A stretch of 64,000 nucleotides of DNA from positions 1,530,469-1,594,468 of the forward strand of contig NC_089767.1 of the NCBI RefSeq assembly GCF_040412425.1, in the 5' to 3' direction. The stretch's first letter is position 1; every line of letters begins with the position of its first letter. This stretch comes from Macrobrachium rosenbergii. Its lineage: Eukaryota; Arthropoda; Malacostraca; Decapoda; Palaemonidae. Below the pieces are notes generated by a model, which saw nothing but the letters and a program-made list of their open reading frames with translations, made no database searches and was not told the DNA's origin. Positions 23,922 to 36,132 of this stretch are shown piece by piece. The position numbers and the translations under genes are program-made.

Positions 23922-24212
23922 TAATCAAGGCCACCGAAAATAGATCTATCTTTCGATGGTCTCGGTATAATGCTGTATGAACCGCTGCCCATGAAACTTT
24001 AACCACGGCACGGTGGTGGCCTATCCTATATCGTTGCCAGACGCACGATTATGGCTTCCTTTAACCTTAAATATAATAAAAAAAAACTTACGAGGCTAGA
24101 GGGCTACAATTTGGTATGTTTGATGATTGGAGGGTGGATGATCAACTTACCAATTTGCAGCCCTCTAGCCTCAGTAGGTTTTAAGATCTGAAGGCTGACA
24201 GAAAAAGTGCGG
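23922..24212 (-). mobile_element. Multi-hairpin MITE-like element, copy 4 (both ends missing)
   Basis: It starts inside AATCAAGGCCACCGAAAATA, keeps the central hairpin and ends at AAAAAGTGCGG. It lacks the terminal palindromes. Confidence 0.87.
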
Positions 24213-24215
24213 CGA

Positions 24216-24548
<333 letters not shown>

Positions 24549-24850
24549 TTCACCAATATAGTGACTAATGTTATTAAGATAGTTTTATGAAGCCCAGATT
24601 ATTGTTGCTCCCTTTTTATTTATTGAGTCTTTTATTTGGCAAATTCAGGGAAAGCTGACTAAGTTCATTTTGATTTAATACATTTACTGATACAAACCAA
24701 ACTCGGTCTTCTATTTTTGTTTTTTTTTCTGGTCCTGCAATGTCCTTTCTCTTATATGTTTGCTTTCGTCTGTGTACTTGTGGCTTGCTTAAAATTGATC
24801 GTAATTCTTTTGACAGGGAAATACACATTTTTGCTTAATGCAAGGTAATT
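24549..24850. other. No recognisable gene
   Basis: T-rich sequence. A short minus-strand frame (24,616-24,828) shows no recognisable motif. Confidence 0.4.
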
Positions 24851-24852
<2 letters not shown>

Positions 24853-24908
<56 letters not shown>

Positions 24909-24950
24909 TGTGCGGTCCTTTATCTTTACGTCTTTCTTTCCTTCATCATC

Positions 24951-24998
<48 letters not shown>
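24853..24998. repeat. Two (CT)n microsatellites
   Basis: CT runs at 24,853-24,906 and 24,955-24,998 separated by 48 bp that end in TCATCATCAT. Confidence 0.95.
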
Positions 24999-24999
<1 letters not shown>

Positions 25000-25422
25000 A
25001 CCAATCAAGGGACTGTGAACTGAAACATGGGAAAGATTAATTGCTTTACAACACAACAAATGAAAGCACGACACAACGAAAAAAGAAAAGCTTTACATTG
25101 AAATAAAGAAATAGGAATCTCACAGTTCAATTTACGAAGAGTAATTCTGATGAATTAACCGAAAATTAACTCTGGTCGGCTTTTGTTAAATTTAATAAAT
25201 GGAAAAATAAATGAGAATAAGATAGAAATAACTTAAGTGACTTGACGCGAAACAAAAAATATAATAACGAAATGCTTTAAATGGGCAGACAGGTATTGCA
25301 AAAATGCAAGTGACGCAGAACAATATTGCTGAATTAACAGGAAATTACTAAAAAAAAACTTTCACTGGTTTTCGTTAAACTTAAAAAATAAAAAAAAAAA
25401 CAAATGAAACATGATTCAAACA
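24999..25422. other. A-rich sequence without recognised gene
   Basis: A-rich. Similar phrases (GAATTAACMGRAAATTA; TCGTTAAAYTTAAAAAATA) occur near 25,155 and 25,335, suggesting an old ~180-bp tandem duplication. Confidence 0.4.
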
Positions 25423-25830
25423 AGCCCGAACTTCCTTCGGAGCAATCGAGTTTTCGGTACAGCTGATACAGCGTATAATCAAGGCCACCGGAAATAGATC
25501 TATCTTTCGGTGGTCTCGGTATAATGCTGTATGAGCCGCGGCCCTTGAAACTTTAACCACGGCACGGTGGTGGCCATGTCCTATATCATTGCCAGAAGCA
25601 CGATTATGGCTAAGTTTAACCTTAGATAAAATAAAAACTACAGAGGCTAGAGGGCTGCAATTTGGTATGTTTGATGACTGGAGAGTGGATGATCAACAAC
25701 ATACCAATTTGCAGCCCTCTAGCCTCAGTAGTTTTTAATATCCGAGAACGGACAGAAAAAGCGCAGACAGAAAAAAGTGCGGACGGACAGACAAAGCCGT
25801 CACAATAGTTTTCTTTTCAGAAAACTAAAA
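25423..25830 (-). mobile_element. Multi-hairpin MITE-like element, copy 5
   Basis: Nearly full length. Plus-strand order: CCGAACTTCCTTCGGAGCAA, AATCAAGGCCACCGGAAATA, central hairpin, GTGCGGACGGACAGAC, and terminal GTTTTCTTTTCAGAAAAC. Confidence 0.9.
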
Positions 25831-26020
25831 ACTTAAATAACTTGACGTGAAACCCAAAAATCTCCGGATATCGGTTCCAGAACCGAAAATTCAGCCACAA
25901 ACAAGTAGCAGAGGGAAGCGGGACCGTCTGGCTACGCGGTGTCACCGCGCAATAATTTTCAATACGGAGCTTAATGAATTTTCATCGGGCGTGTGGTGTT
26001 GTTGAACAGAAATCGCCTCT

Positions 26021-26355
26021 TTCTTCTCCTTCTTCTTCTTCTTCTTCTTCTTCTTCTTCTTTTTCGTTGAATGTTGTTGTTGTGTTCTTCTTCTTGTTCT
26101 TCTTCTTCTTCTTCTTCTTCTTCTTTTCCTCCTTCAGTTTCACAGGAAGGAGACTTCTTCTTCTTCTTCTTCTTTACAGCCGTTGAATGTTGTTGTTCTT
26201 GTTGTTCTTCTTCTTGTTCTTTTTCTTCTTCTTCTTCTTCTTCTTCTTCTTCTTCTCCTTCTTCTTCTTCTTCTTCTTCTTCTTCTTCTTCTTTTCCTCC
26301 TTCCGTTTCTTCTTCTTCTTCTTCTTCTTCTTCTTCTTCTTCTTCTTCTTCTTCT
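26021..26355. repeat. Imperfect (CTT)n polypyrimidine tract
   Basis: About 335 bp of CTT repeats, strongly strand-asymmetric. GTTGAATGTTGTTGTT occurs twice (about 26,056 and 26,181), showing a duplication inside the tract. Poly-Ser, poly-Leu, poly-Glu and poly-Arg frames are artefacts. 25,831-26,020 and 26,405-26,495 hold nothing I recognise. Confidence 0.95.
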
Positions 26356-26497
26356 GTGGGTAAGTGAGTGCCCTTGCAGGGTATTTGTATGTGTGTGTGT
26401 GTGTGCGCGCATGTGTAGAGTTTCAAACCATATATTTGAATGGATTTTAATGGATCATAGGGCATGCCCATTGAAGCCCTGTAGGAATCAGTGCCGT

Positions 26498-26849
26498 GTG
26501 TGCTTCTCGCGTGGTGCACTGTAGGCAGTACTAAAGGGTGTTTTCAGCGTTTCTCCGGCGCCTAGAAGCTCATTTTTTAGCCTTTAATTTATCTCCATTC
26601 CATTACTGCTTCAGTTCTTCAGTCTTGCTATCCAACTTCTCTGACAATTACTTATCAGTGTAACTGTGAGGTTTTCTCCCGGTTCCACCCTTAGATCCTT
26701 GCACTCTTCATCTCCTTTATTTTCTGGATCTTTTTATCCTGCTGTCCAACCACTCCAACTCCCTCTTTTCACTGTCTCCAGAAGCCCTGAATGGCCGAAA
26801 GTACCCATCCAGTGCTTGGCTTGACATCCTAAGTTTTATCAATCAAGAA

Positions 26850-26908
<59 letters not shown>

Positions 26909-26918
26909 TATTATTATT
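26498..26918 (+). mobile_element. SINE-like family, long form (B) with (ATT)n tail, copy 1
   Basis: It starts near GTGTGTGCTTCTCGCGTGGT and GTGCACTGTAGGCAG, passes CTGTCCAACCACTCCAACTC, CTGAATGGCCGAAAGT and CAGTGCTTGGCTTGACATCC, and ends in ATCAAGAATATTATT as an ATT tract (26,848-26,918). Other B-form copies are at 34,800, 37,001, 37,655, 45,590 and 53,037. Confidence 0.82.
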
Positions 26919-27305
26919 ATGGCAAGCATACACAGTACTCAAAAGCAAATGCATAGCTTTAAGGCATTCTTTTGGGGATATAGAGACTAAAACAAAATTT
27001 TCTTTTACTTTTGAGAATGCTGAAGGATAGAGAATGTCCAGTAATTACTGATATCAGGACCATCACTAGAACAAACATATTACATCATTTCTGCCATTCG
27101 AGGTAAACACCTTTCTGGAGCAAACATTTTTATGCTTAATGGGTTGAGGAGAGAGTGTCTTAGCCACTTTTCAAACAAGTATTTTTATGCAAAATGGGTT
27201 TAGGAGAAAGTATCTCAGACGCTTTCCAAACAAATATTTTTATGTTTACTGTACTTAGGAGAAAGTGCCTTAGACGGGTTTCATTAGAGCTTTAGTAAAC
27301 AAGTA
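26919..27305. repeat. Three-copy ~55-bp tandem repeat in otherwise blank sequence
   Basis: The phrases starting TTTTTATGCTTAATGGGTTG (about 27,128), TTTTTATGCAAAATGGGTTT (about 27,184) and TTTTTATGTTTACTGTACTT (about 27,238) each continue with AGGAGAAAGT-like sequence and CTTAGACG-like sequence. The period is about 55 bp. 26,919-27,120 shows nothing. Confidence 0.75.
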
Positions 27306-27655
27306 AAAAATGCGCCGAAGTTTCTTCGGAGCTATCAGGTTTTCTGTAGAGTCGCTACTGTGTATAATCAAGACCACCGAAAATAGATCTATCTTTCGGT
27401 GGTCTCGGTATAATGCTGTATGAGCCACGGCCCATAAAACTTTAACCACGCCCCAATATCGTTGCCAGAAGCACAATTATAACAAATTTTAACCTTAAAT
27501 ACGATAAAACTACTAAGGCTAGAGGGCTGCAATTTTGTATGTTTGATGACTGGAGAGTGGATGATCACCATACCAATTTGCAGCCCTCTAGCCCCAGCAG
27601 TTTTTAAGATCTGAGGGTGGACAGAAAAAGTGCGGACGGACAGACAAACTAAAAC
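27306..27655 (-). mobile_element. Multi-hairpin MITE-like element, copy 6 (internal deletions)
   Basis: The terminal ATGCGCCGAAGTTTCTTCGG, the ACCGAAAATAGATCTATCTT palindrome and the central hairpin are present. The GTGGTGGCC block is shortened and the far end jumps from GACAGACAAACT to AAAACC. Confidence 0.87.
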
Positions 27656-27995
27656 CACATCTAAACATTTTCCTTTGCAGTTTTTACCAAGAGGAGCTGA
27701 ATTTATGCTCTTTCTGCCTATCCGTCCAGCCAGCCAGCCAGCCGGAGCCGAGATGAAAAAAGTATGCATGGAGCCATGCAAGCAAACACTTTCGGGTCGT
27801 CCGCGAAAACAAAAGACGAACCTATGATGATAATGAAAACTGTCTGATGCCTTGTGGTTTTAGTCATATTGCTTGCTGGCGAGTTGTTCTTTGATGCTTT
27901 GCGTAATGTTTTTTTTTTTTTGTATTATTATTACTAAAATTTCTATTTTGATAATTCTGTTCTTTGTTCCTGCTCTTGTATACTTGCTTATGTTC
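27656..27995. other. No recognisable gene
   Basis: Includes a short CAGC repeat (about 27,727-27,743). No family member recognised. Confidence 0.4.
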
Positions 27996-27999
27996 GTAT

Positions 28000-28106
28000 C
28001 TGTTGTTTCTTTCGAATGAACACTATAATATTCTTTGGAAGCTTGAATTTAAAATCAATAATGCCCCCCTCTGATGGGCTTGTTCCATATGAACAGGATT
28101 CATCCT

Positions 28107-28170
<64 letters not shown>

Positions 28171-28171
28171 T
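28000..28171 (+). mobile_element. Non-LTR 3' UTR with (AAT)n tail, copy 2
   Basis: TTTCTTTCGAATGAACACTA, GGAAGCTTGAATTTAAAATC, CTTGTTCCATATGAACAGGA and CATCCTCTGAATAATAAT lead into an AAT run at 28,109-28,170. Same layout as 13,840 and 41,860. Confidence 0.75.
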
Positions 28172-28350
28172 CTGAATTTCAATTATAACTCTGTATTTTG
28201 CTTTCGTGTCCGTTCGTGAAAATGGCGAAGATACCTGTTTAGAATCTACTGGTCACCTTGCTACCAGACACGTAGGTAATTGAACTAACCACAATGCCAT
28301 CTTAACTTCTCGAATTCCTTACACTTTTGGGATACACATGTCACTTTAAA

Positions 28351-28890
<540 letters not shown>

Positions 28891-28891
<1 letters not shown>

Positions 28892-29420
28892 ATTGTCCTT
28901 TAGATACAGTAAATGTCTGAATGTATATCTTACATGATGAGTGACGTAACAGACAGTTTCAACCTCTTTCTGAAACTGGTACAAAAAAGAAAGAAGATAT
29001 CACAGGAAAAAAAGTAGATTCTCTCTCTGAACATCGGGCCATGAGAATATGGTATTACTTAATCGCAGCTAAATCTATAGCATTTCTGTCAGGGGAGCAG
29101 GCTTAAGCATCAGTTTGTTCCGTTGTGTTCTAGAAGTTAAAGTTTCTTTTCTTTTCGCGAAGACTGAATGACATCTAATTACTTATTTCTTGACTAATGG
29201 AAGTTTATAAATACAGGTTTCCTGTGGGAAGAGAGCGATATTGATAACCGCATAGCGTTATTGATTTTGGCTAAGCTTACCTGTTACCCACAGGACCTGA
29301 AATCCGATAATCAGCTTTGCCCAAGTTTGTGGAAGATTCGAAAAAATATCCGTGCCATTTTATTCGCTGTTTTTTGCGGTGCAAGCGGCTGTTTTTGCAC
29401 AGGGAAGCGTTTTTACCTTC
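28891..29420. other. No recognisable gene
   Basis: Mixed composition, no repeat family recognised. An 84-codon frame at 29,261-29,515 has no recognisable motif and overlaps a retrotransposon tail. Confidence 0.4.
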
Positions 29421-29424
29421 CGTC

Positions 29425-29741
29425 GCTTCTTTCGAATGAACACCTTAATATACTTTGGAAGCTTAAGGAATTTCAAGTCAGTGGCCCCTTTGGTGGGATT
29501 GTACCGCATGAATAAGGTTCGCTGGATCTTTCCTAGATAGTGACCCCGAGGTTTCTAACGCTGTATGTGTCCACCTTCGCGGCGTGTTTAGTACAAGCCC
29601 CTTGGGGATTACCGTAAAAACACAAACAAAAGACTGTGAATATCATATAATGATAATGACCCCCGATAAATATTAGTCGTAGATAACGACCCCCGAAAAC
29701 CCTTGGGGTCACTATCTAGGAAAGATCCGGCCATCTTCCGG

Positions 29742-29822
<81 letters not shown>

Positions 29823-29844
29823 GGAAAAGATCTGGTTCAGAATT

Positions 29845-29925
<81 letters not shown>

Positions 29926-29948
29926 GGAAAAGACCGGGTTCATTTTCA

Positions 29949-30041
<93 letters not shown>
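29425..30041 (+). mobile_element. Non-LTR 3' UTR, copy 3, split by a MITE, with three AAT tracts
   Basis: TTCTTTCGAATGAACACCTT and GGAAGCTTAAGGAATTTCAA run to GAATAAGGTTC (29,520). A complete MITE follows (29,521-29,731), then the interrupted tail resumes as CATCTTCCGGATAATAATAA. AAT runs lie at 29,741-29,821, 29,847-29,927 and 29,950-30,041, separated by GGAAAAGATCTGGTTCAGAA and GGAAAAGACCGGGTTCATTT, which are copies of one another. Confidence 0.8.
29521..29731. mobile_element. GATCTTTCC-type MITE, complete
   Basis: The terminal inverted repeats are about 27 bp: the left end reads GCTGGATCTTTCCTAGATAG and then TGACCCC; the right end reversed reads GCCGGATCTTTCCTAGATAG and then TGACCCC. It is 211 bp and non-coding. 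It sits inside the 3' UTR of a non-LTR element, so it inserted later. A related truncated copy is at 20,048. Confidence 0.88.
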
Positions 30042-30045
<4 letters not shown>

Positions 30046-30080
30046 ACAATCAGGGTCGTTCACACTACAGTAAAATAGGA

Positions 30081-30278
30081 CATAAACACACGTCGGTGAC
30101 ACATCACGAACATGTCACAAACAGGTTAGACAGAAGTTAATGACTTGTTGATAGTTCTAACCAGTGCTTCGTACCATCATCCAGTAATGGACAAAGATTC
30201 GTTCTCAACTTACGGTTGCCAACTTATTTTCAACCTGTTTGTGACATGTAGGAGATAAGTTGCCGCCGTGTGTTTATG
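30081..30278. mobile_element. Foldback MITE
   Basis: The outer arms CATAAACACACG (30,081) and CGTGTGTTTATG (30,267) and the inner arms ACATGTCACAAACAGGTT (30,110) and AACCTGTTTGTGACATGT (30,232) are exact reverse complements. Length is 198 bp; no frame. Confidence 0.85.
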
Positions 30279-30337
30279 ACAATTTTTGTTTAGAACAAGT
30301 TTTACTCAAAGGTAGCAACGCCTACAGAAATATAATA

Positions 30338-30745
30338 AATGCTCCGAAGTTTCTTCGGCGCAATCGAGGTTTCTGTATAGCCGCTACAGCGTATAATCAA
30401 GGCCACCGAAAATAGATCTATCTTTCGGTGGCCTCGGTATAGTGCTGAATGAGCCGCGGCCCATGAAACTTTAACCACGACCCGGTGGTGGCCTACCCTA
30501 TATATTTTGCCAGAAGCACGATCATGGCTAACTTTAACCTTAAATGAAATAAACACTACTGAGTCTAGAGGGCTGCAATTTGGTATGGTTGGCGATTGGA
30601 GGGTGGATGATCAACATACCAATTTGCAGCCCTGCAGCCTCAGTAGTTTTTAAGATCTGAGGGCGGACAGAAAAGTGTGGACAGAATAAAGTGCGGACGG
30701 ACAGACAAAGCCAGCGCAATAATTTTCTTTTACGGAAAACTAAAA
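30338..30745 (-). mobile_element. Multi-hairpin MITE-like element, copy 7
   Basis: Full length. Terminal ATGCTCCGAAGTTTCTTCGG, the CCACCGAAAATAGATCTATC palindrome, the central hairpin and terminal TTTTCTTTTACGGAAAACTA are all present. 30,746-30,935 has nothing recognised. Confidence 0.92.
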
Positions 30746-30948
30746 TGCTAAAAGACCCTCTCGTAGTATCTGTAAGTATATCCGATATATATCTGATATG
30801 ACAAATTTTGCAATATTAAGTTTTTTGACAGAAAATTCAAGGTTTTCGATAAAATACAACCTTAGCTTAACAGACGCTTTGTAGGTCTGGGTTTCTGTTG
30901 AGCAACAAAAGTCTCCCAAGTAACGGAGACCCTATATTATAATGGTGG

Positions 30949-31221
30949 CCAGAAAATTCGGTCTCAGAAAATTCGTTCTCAGAAGACTTGGTCTGGAAAA
31001 TTCGGTCTCAGAAAATTCGTTCTCAGAAAACTTGGTCTGGAAAATTCGGTCTCAGAAAATTCGTTCTCAGAAAACTTGGTCTGGAAAATTCGGTCTCAGA
31101 AAATTCGTTCTCAGAAAACTTGGTCTGGAAAATTCGGTCTCAGAAAATTCGTTCTTGTATGGAAAATTCGGTCTCAGAAAATTCGTTCTCAGAAAACTTG
31201 GTCTGGAAAATTCGGTCTCTG
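30949..31221. repeat. 44-bp subterminal tandem repeat of the MULE
   Basis: Six units with a 44-bp period (GTCTCAGAAA at 30,961 and 31,005), each built from about three shorter motifs: GGTCTCAGAAAATTC, GTTCTCAGAAAACTT and GGTCTGGAAAATTC. Diverged inverse copies lie at 32,285-32,330 and 32,493-32,540. Confidence 0.9.
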
Positions 31222-31456
31222 TGCTTGTCATATGAAACATTTTGTGTGTTTACTTTACATGATAATTATGTTTATAGGGCACTAAATAAAACGTGCAGAT
31301 TAATTTGGTAACATTTATTGAGCACTAAACAGAAAGTAAGTTCAATAAAACAGTGAGTTAAAATTTTTATTCACCATAAATCTTTAAAAAAAAACTGTAA
31401 GTTATATGTAATAGCTCTTAAAAATTAAGTCTGGTTGCGTCCATCATACTTTTCTA

Positions 31457-32245
31457 CTAACGTCTCAATACGGTTGTCAAGTTTTTCATATTTTCTTTTT
31501 TCATTTTCCTTTTTCCCAGCTGCAAATGTCCAATTTTAGAGTTTGTGTGAGCGCCTCTTCCTTTTTTTAGGACATCAATGAATTTCCAAATTTTGGGTTT
31601 TTTGTTTGCTATGGAGAGTCTTAAGGCTGAGTGAAATCCTTCTAAATCATCGTTTGTAGGAGGCAATTTATCCACATCACGACTTCTGATATTCCAAAAT
31701 ACAATAGGATATAAAGGAGCCCCTCTTCTACGTCGCCGACCACGGATTGCACCGATATATGTTCATTCAAAGTAATTAATAAAATCCCTGATTTGTCTCC
31801 ACAAAATTCCTCCAAAGCAGGAATCTCTTCTTCAGTTCAAGAAAGCCAAAGCACAAAACATTCTGACTATCAGCGAATTATTGTCAGTATTGATATACTG
31901 ACGCTTAAAACCCAAATCACAAATTCGGCGATAGACGGCCTGGCACAAATGTAAGAAGCACCCAACACTTACATAACTAGGAAAATGATTTTAGTTACTA
32001 TTATAATGTGCTTTCTCGAAATCAATCATCACTTCCTTGAGATTTTAATTTGGCAGTAGGTCTTTTAGTTTCATAAAGGCTTTATCATAAGTAGCTTCTG
32101 TCTTGTCAGGCAATAAAATAATTGGACGAGGGAAGACTTTTCTACAGATATGAGCGTGTAGTATAATCAGAACTTGATACCATCTATTTGGTGAAACTGT
32201 GAAAGCACCATCCATTCCCAAGCAGAGAGAACTTTGTAGATCATC
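31457..32245 (-). pseudogene. MULE transposase pseudogene
   Basis: One reading frame on the minus strand, with four in-frame stops and a short out-of-frame stretch, reads as a MULE transposase. Segments in order: LGMDGAFTVSPN (first catalytic Asp), ILLPDKTEATYDKAF, VMIDFEKAH (second Asp), GCFLHLCQAVYRRICDLGF, MFCALAFLN, then RGAPLYPIVFWNIRSRDV and PPTNDDLEGFHSALRL with KPKIWKFIDVLKK. MULE transposases move Mutator-type elements by cut and paste; the DDE domain and the TNN-x-LEG-x-H motif are characteristic. The last 72 codons (31,457-31,675) remain open. N- and C-terminal parts such as a zinc finger are missing or unrecognisable. It cannot make a working protein. Confidence 0.87.
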
Positions 32246-32677
32246 AAGCCCTTGTCAGAAGCAAATAACAAAATTCTTGGGACCCGGTTTTCTGGGACTG
32301 AATTTTCTGAGAACCAGTTTTCTTATCTTTTTTCTATGAAAATTCTTTAATATTTGTGTATGCTTAAAATAAATATTATGTCTGAATTAATCTTAAATAA
32401 ACATTTTAAATTTTTTTTGTGTGCTTTTTAATCCGTGTTAAAGGACGTGGAATTATTTTCTAGCATTTTTGACAATAGTATTCAATGTAGTGTTGAGACC
32501 GAATTTTCTGAGACCGTGTTTTCTGAGACCGAATATTCCTAGCACCATTATAATTGTACTTGAACAGAATATTTTCTAAAAAAAAAATTTTTACAGCCAA
32601 CAGCAGATCAGTTAATCTATATTTTACACCATATATTCAATTTAAGAGATTTCTCTAAATTTGGATAACATCTAAAT

Positions 32678-33051
<374 letters not shown>

Positions 33052-33059
33052 ATCTAAAT

Positions 33060-33343
33060 TGTAGCACAGAAAAATAATCATAAAATAAATGATAATTGCA
33101 CAAACCATTTAATAATTCTTCGTTTCTTGTTAGTGAAGGTATTGCACTAGAATCTATAAGAACTGTAATATATCTAAGCCTTTGGAAAAATTGTGGATAT
33201 TAATATTCTTGGTAGTAGTGGGTTCACAAGTGTGATGTATCCATTGGAAATGACGCCCATATATCTTCTTGTGGTTTAGGCAACAATATTGTTTATCATT
33301 ACAAGCCAAGGTGCGACCTCGGTTGGTTGTATTTGCAGACGGA
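33060..33343 (-). other. Unrecognised sequence with a short minus-strand frame
   Basis: The minus strand of 33,154-33,340 translates without stops into a peptide rich in Cys and His ([18 protein letters not shown], then IHHTCEP). I do not recognise it. It may be a transposon protein fragment; no start codon or partner exon can be argued. Confidence 0.25.
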
Positions 33344-33346
33344 CGT

Positions 33347-33431
<85 letters not shown>
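33344..33431. repeat. (TA)n microsatellite
   Basis: Pure TA run. Confidence 0.97.
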
Positions 33432-33435
<4 letters not shown>

Positions 33436-33457
33436 CACACACATATCATTTGTGTTT

Positions 33458-34022
<565 letters not shown>

Positions 34023-34373
34023 GCAAACAAGCAGACACATCCACATGCACATACTATACCCATTTAGAACATCAGGCCCTTAATTCCCAGAGAAAATTTG
34101 ACGTGACAAAACACACACAAAAGACCGGCCATGACACAGCACAGGTGTTCGTCTTTCTTGCTTCACCTGCGACAGAAAACAGATGCTCCTCTTGCTGCTG
34201 CTGCTGCCGCTGTGGAAAGGGTTAATTTGATAACGCCCATCAGCTAGGGAAGGTGGGAGGTAGCTCAGGGCTGCGGGGCTGGAATTGAATTAATGATATG
34301 AAGACGATTGTACAGTATGTGAGTGGGATTCATTCACTTCTGTTATCCGGTACGTGGGATGGGATCCCCTTAG
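34023..34373. other. No recognisable gene
   Basis: Contains a short CTG-type run (about 34,191-34,213). No gene or family member recognised. Confidence 0.4.
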
Positions 34374-34685
34374 GGGGTAGTGACGTCAGTGCACCTCCGC
34401 ACGGGGTGCACTGTAGTCGTTACCAAAGGTTCTTCGCAGCGCCCCTTCTATGGCCTCTAGATGCAACCCCTTTCATTCCCCTTACTGTACCTCGTTTCTT
34501 ATTCTCTTTCTTCCATCTTGCTATCCACCCTCTACTAACAATTATTTCATAGTGCAACTGCAAAAGGTGTTCCTCCCATTACAACTTTCAAACCTACCTA
34601 CTCTTAATTTCCTTTCCAATCCTGAATGACCTCATATGTCCCAGTGCCTGGTCTTTGGCCTAAGCTCTATATTCCATTCATTTCC
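34374..34685 (+). mobile_element. SINE-like family, short form (A), copy 1
   Basis: It starts GGGGGTAGTGACGTCAGTGC, passes GGGGTGCACTGTAGTCGTTA, TGCAACCCCTTTCATTCCCC and CAACTGCAAAAGGTG, and ends in CCTAAGCTCTATATTCCATT. The form recurs at 42,160, 45,349, 51,511, 54,017, 55,303 and 56,549 plus and 53,270 minus. No coding and no clear A or B box. Confidence 0.88.
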
Positions 34686-35560
34686 ATGTGGGATGGAATG
34701 AGATGGGATGGGACAAAGTTGATTATGATGTGTGTGTAGGATCTTTCGGAAATTGGCTCTGTTCGGGATGGGTATTTTTGGGGGTAGTTCCCCCGTGGGG
34801 GGGGGCCTAGGGGGGTTGCACTGCAGGCATTACTCAAGGACGTTTGCCGGGTCCCTTCGGCAACTAGTTGCAGCCACTTTTTAGCCTTCTACTTTACCTC
34901 CATTCCCACTTCCTTTCTTCAGTCTTGCTGTCCATCCTCTCTGACTCTGACCTGTCAGTTTTGCAAATGTGGGGTATTTTCTCAGTTCCACATTTAGATA
35001 CTTGTTCTTCATCTCCGTTGTTTTCTTCAATCTTGCTGTCCAACCTCTCTAGCTTCGACTTCTCAGTACAATTGTGGTGGGGGATTCTCTCAGTTCCACC
35101 TTTAGATTCTTATACTTCATCTCCTTTATATTCTTGGCCTCTTTATCTTGCTGTCCAGCCACTCCAACTCCCTCTTTTCACTGTCTTAAGAAAGCCCTTT
35201 GTTGGCAGACTCGGTTGAGCTTCGGACTGTCACTTGATGGGCCGGAGTTCAATTCCCGCGGCCGGCTGATGAATAGTTAGAGGAATTTATTTCTGGTGAT
35301 AGAAATTCATTTCTCACTATAATGTGGTTCGGATTCCACAATAAGCTGTAGGTCCCGTTGCTAAGTAACCAATTGGTTCTTAGCCACGTAAAATAAGTCT
35401 AATCCTTCGGGCCAGCCCTCTCTAGGAGAGCTGTTAATCAGGTCAGTGGTCTGGTAAAACTAAGTTATACTTAACTTAACTTAACTGTCTTAAGAAGAGC
35501 TGATGACCGAAAGTGGCCCAGTGCTTGGCTCGACAGCCTCAAGTTTCATAAATCAAATAT
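34686..35560 (+). mobile_element. SINE-like B form with linker, split by a tRNA-SINE
   Basis: After a linker with GGGATGGAATGAGATGGGAT and GGTATTTTTGGGGGTAGTTC, a B-form copy runs from 34,790 (TTGCACTGCAGGCATTACTC) to CTGTCTTAAGAA at 35,192. It is interrupted by a SINE and resumes at 35,485 through GATGACCGAAAGTGGCCCAG to 35,560. The same A-linker-B composite occurs reversed at 53,037-53,545. Confidence 0.85.
35193..35484 (+). mobile_element. tRNA-derived SINE, copy 2, with target duplication
   Basis: It is flanked by CTGTCTTAAGAA at 35,181-35,192 and 35,485-35,496, a 12-bp target duplication. The head has GAGTTCAATTCCC (B-box-like) after GGTTGAGCTTCGGAC. The body contains CTGGTGATAGAAATTCATTT and GCTGTAGGTCCCGTTGCTAA, and the tail is a TTAAC repeat. 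It inserted into a B-form SINE-like copy, so it is younger than that copy. Confidence 0.93.
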
Positions 35561-35880
35561 ATTAATAGGCGTAGTAGACAAAGGTTTCCAAGGCGCCAGT
35601 CTTTATTTTATTTTTTTTTTTGTATTTTGGTTAAATGTGGGAATTTCTTTGAGCATATGATTCTACCATTCTGTGAATTCTTTTATGACATTTTCTGTAT
35701 TTATTCTGGAAATTTCAATACCTTTAATCGTTTGCTGTAATTTTCTGGTATTCTGAAAACATTTCAAAATACCAGAATTAACTGTATTATTCAGGCGTTT
35801 AGTTCGGGGAATGGTTGCCCTTGTGTTCAGAACCTTTGATTTATTGACAGAAATACACACACACAGATATATATATAAAT
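35561..35880. other. No recognisable gene
   Basis: T-rich, with a small hairpin (CTGGTATTCTG / AAATACCAG near 35,742-35,775). No gene recognised. Confidence 0.4.
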
Positions 35881-35888
35881 ATAATATA

Positions 35889-35987
<99 letters not shown>

Positions 35988-36132
35988 CTTTATCACTTAC
36001 ACAGTTGTTCTGTACATTAATACAATTACTAACAGGACCTCATTAAAACTGGATGGTATCTAGCAGGATATTTATTTTAAAAAAAGTTACAAACTTTCTA
36101 GGACAAACAGTCCTTATTGTCAAGTATCTGTG

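Larger units (their letters stand above)
30944..32546 (-). mobile_element. Mutator-like (MULE) DNA transposon, decayed
   Basis: The terminal inverted repeats begin GGTGGCCAGAAAATTCGGTC on the left and, reversed, GGTGCTAGGAATATTCGGTC on the right; both continue with TCAGAAAA-type motifs. The flanks carry ATTATAAT on both sides (30,936-30,943 and 32,547-32,554). This sequence is itself a palindrome, so it could be an 8-bp target duplication or the outermost inverted repeat. Subterminal arrays of the GGTCTCAGAAAATTC motif occupy both ends. The interior encodes a broken MULE transposase on the minus strand. Confidence 0.85.

Noticed and set aside
25971..26524. 182-codon acidic frame on the minus strand and basic frame beside it
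   Set aside because: Both are reading frames of the CTT tract and its flanks.
30942..31311. Overlapping plus-strand frames of about 70-107 codons
   Set aside because: They are read-throughs of the 44-bp subterminal array of the MULE, not a gene.
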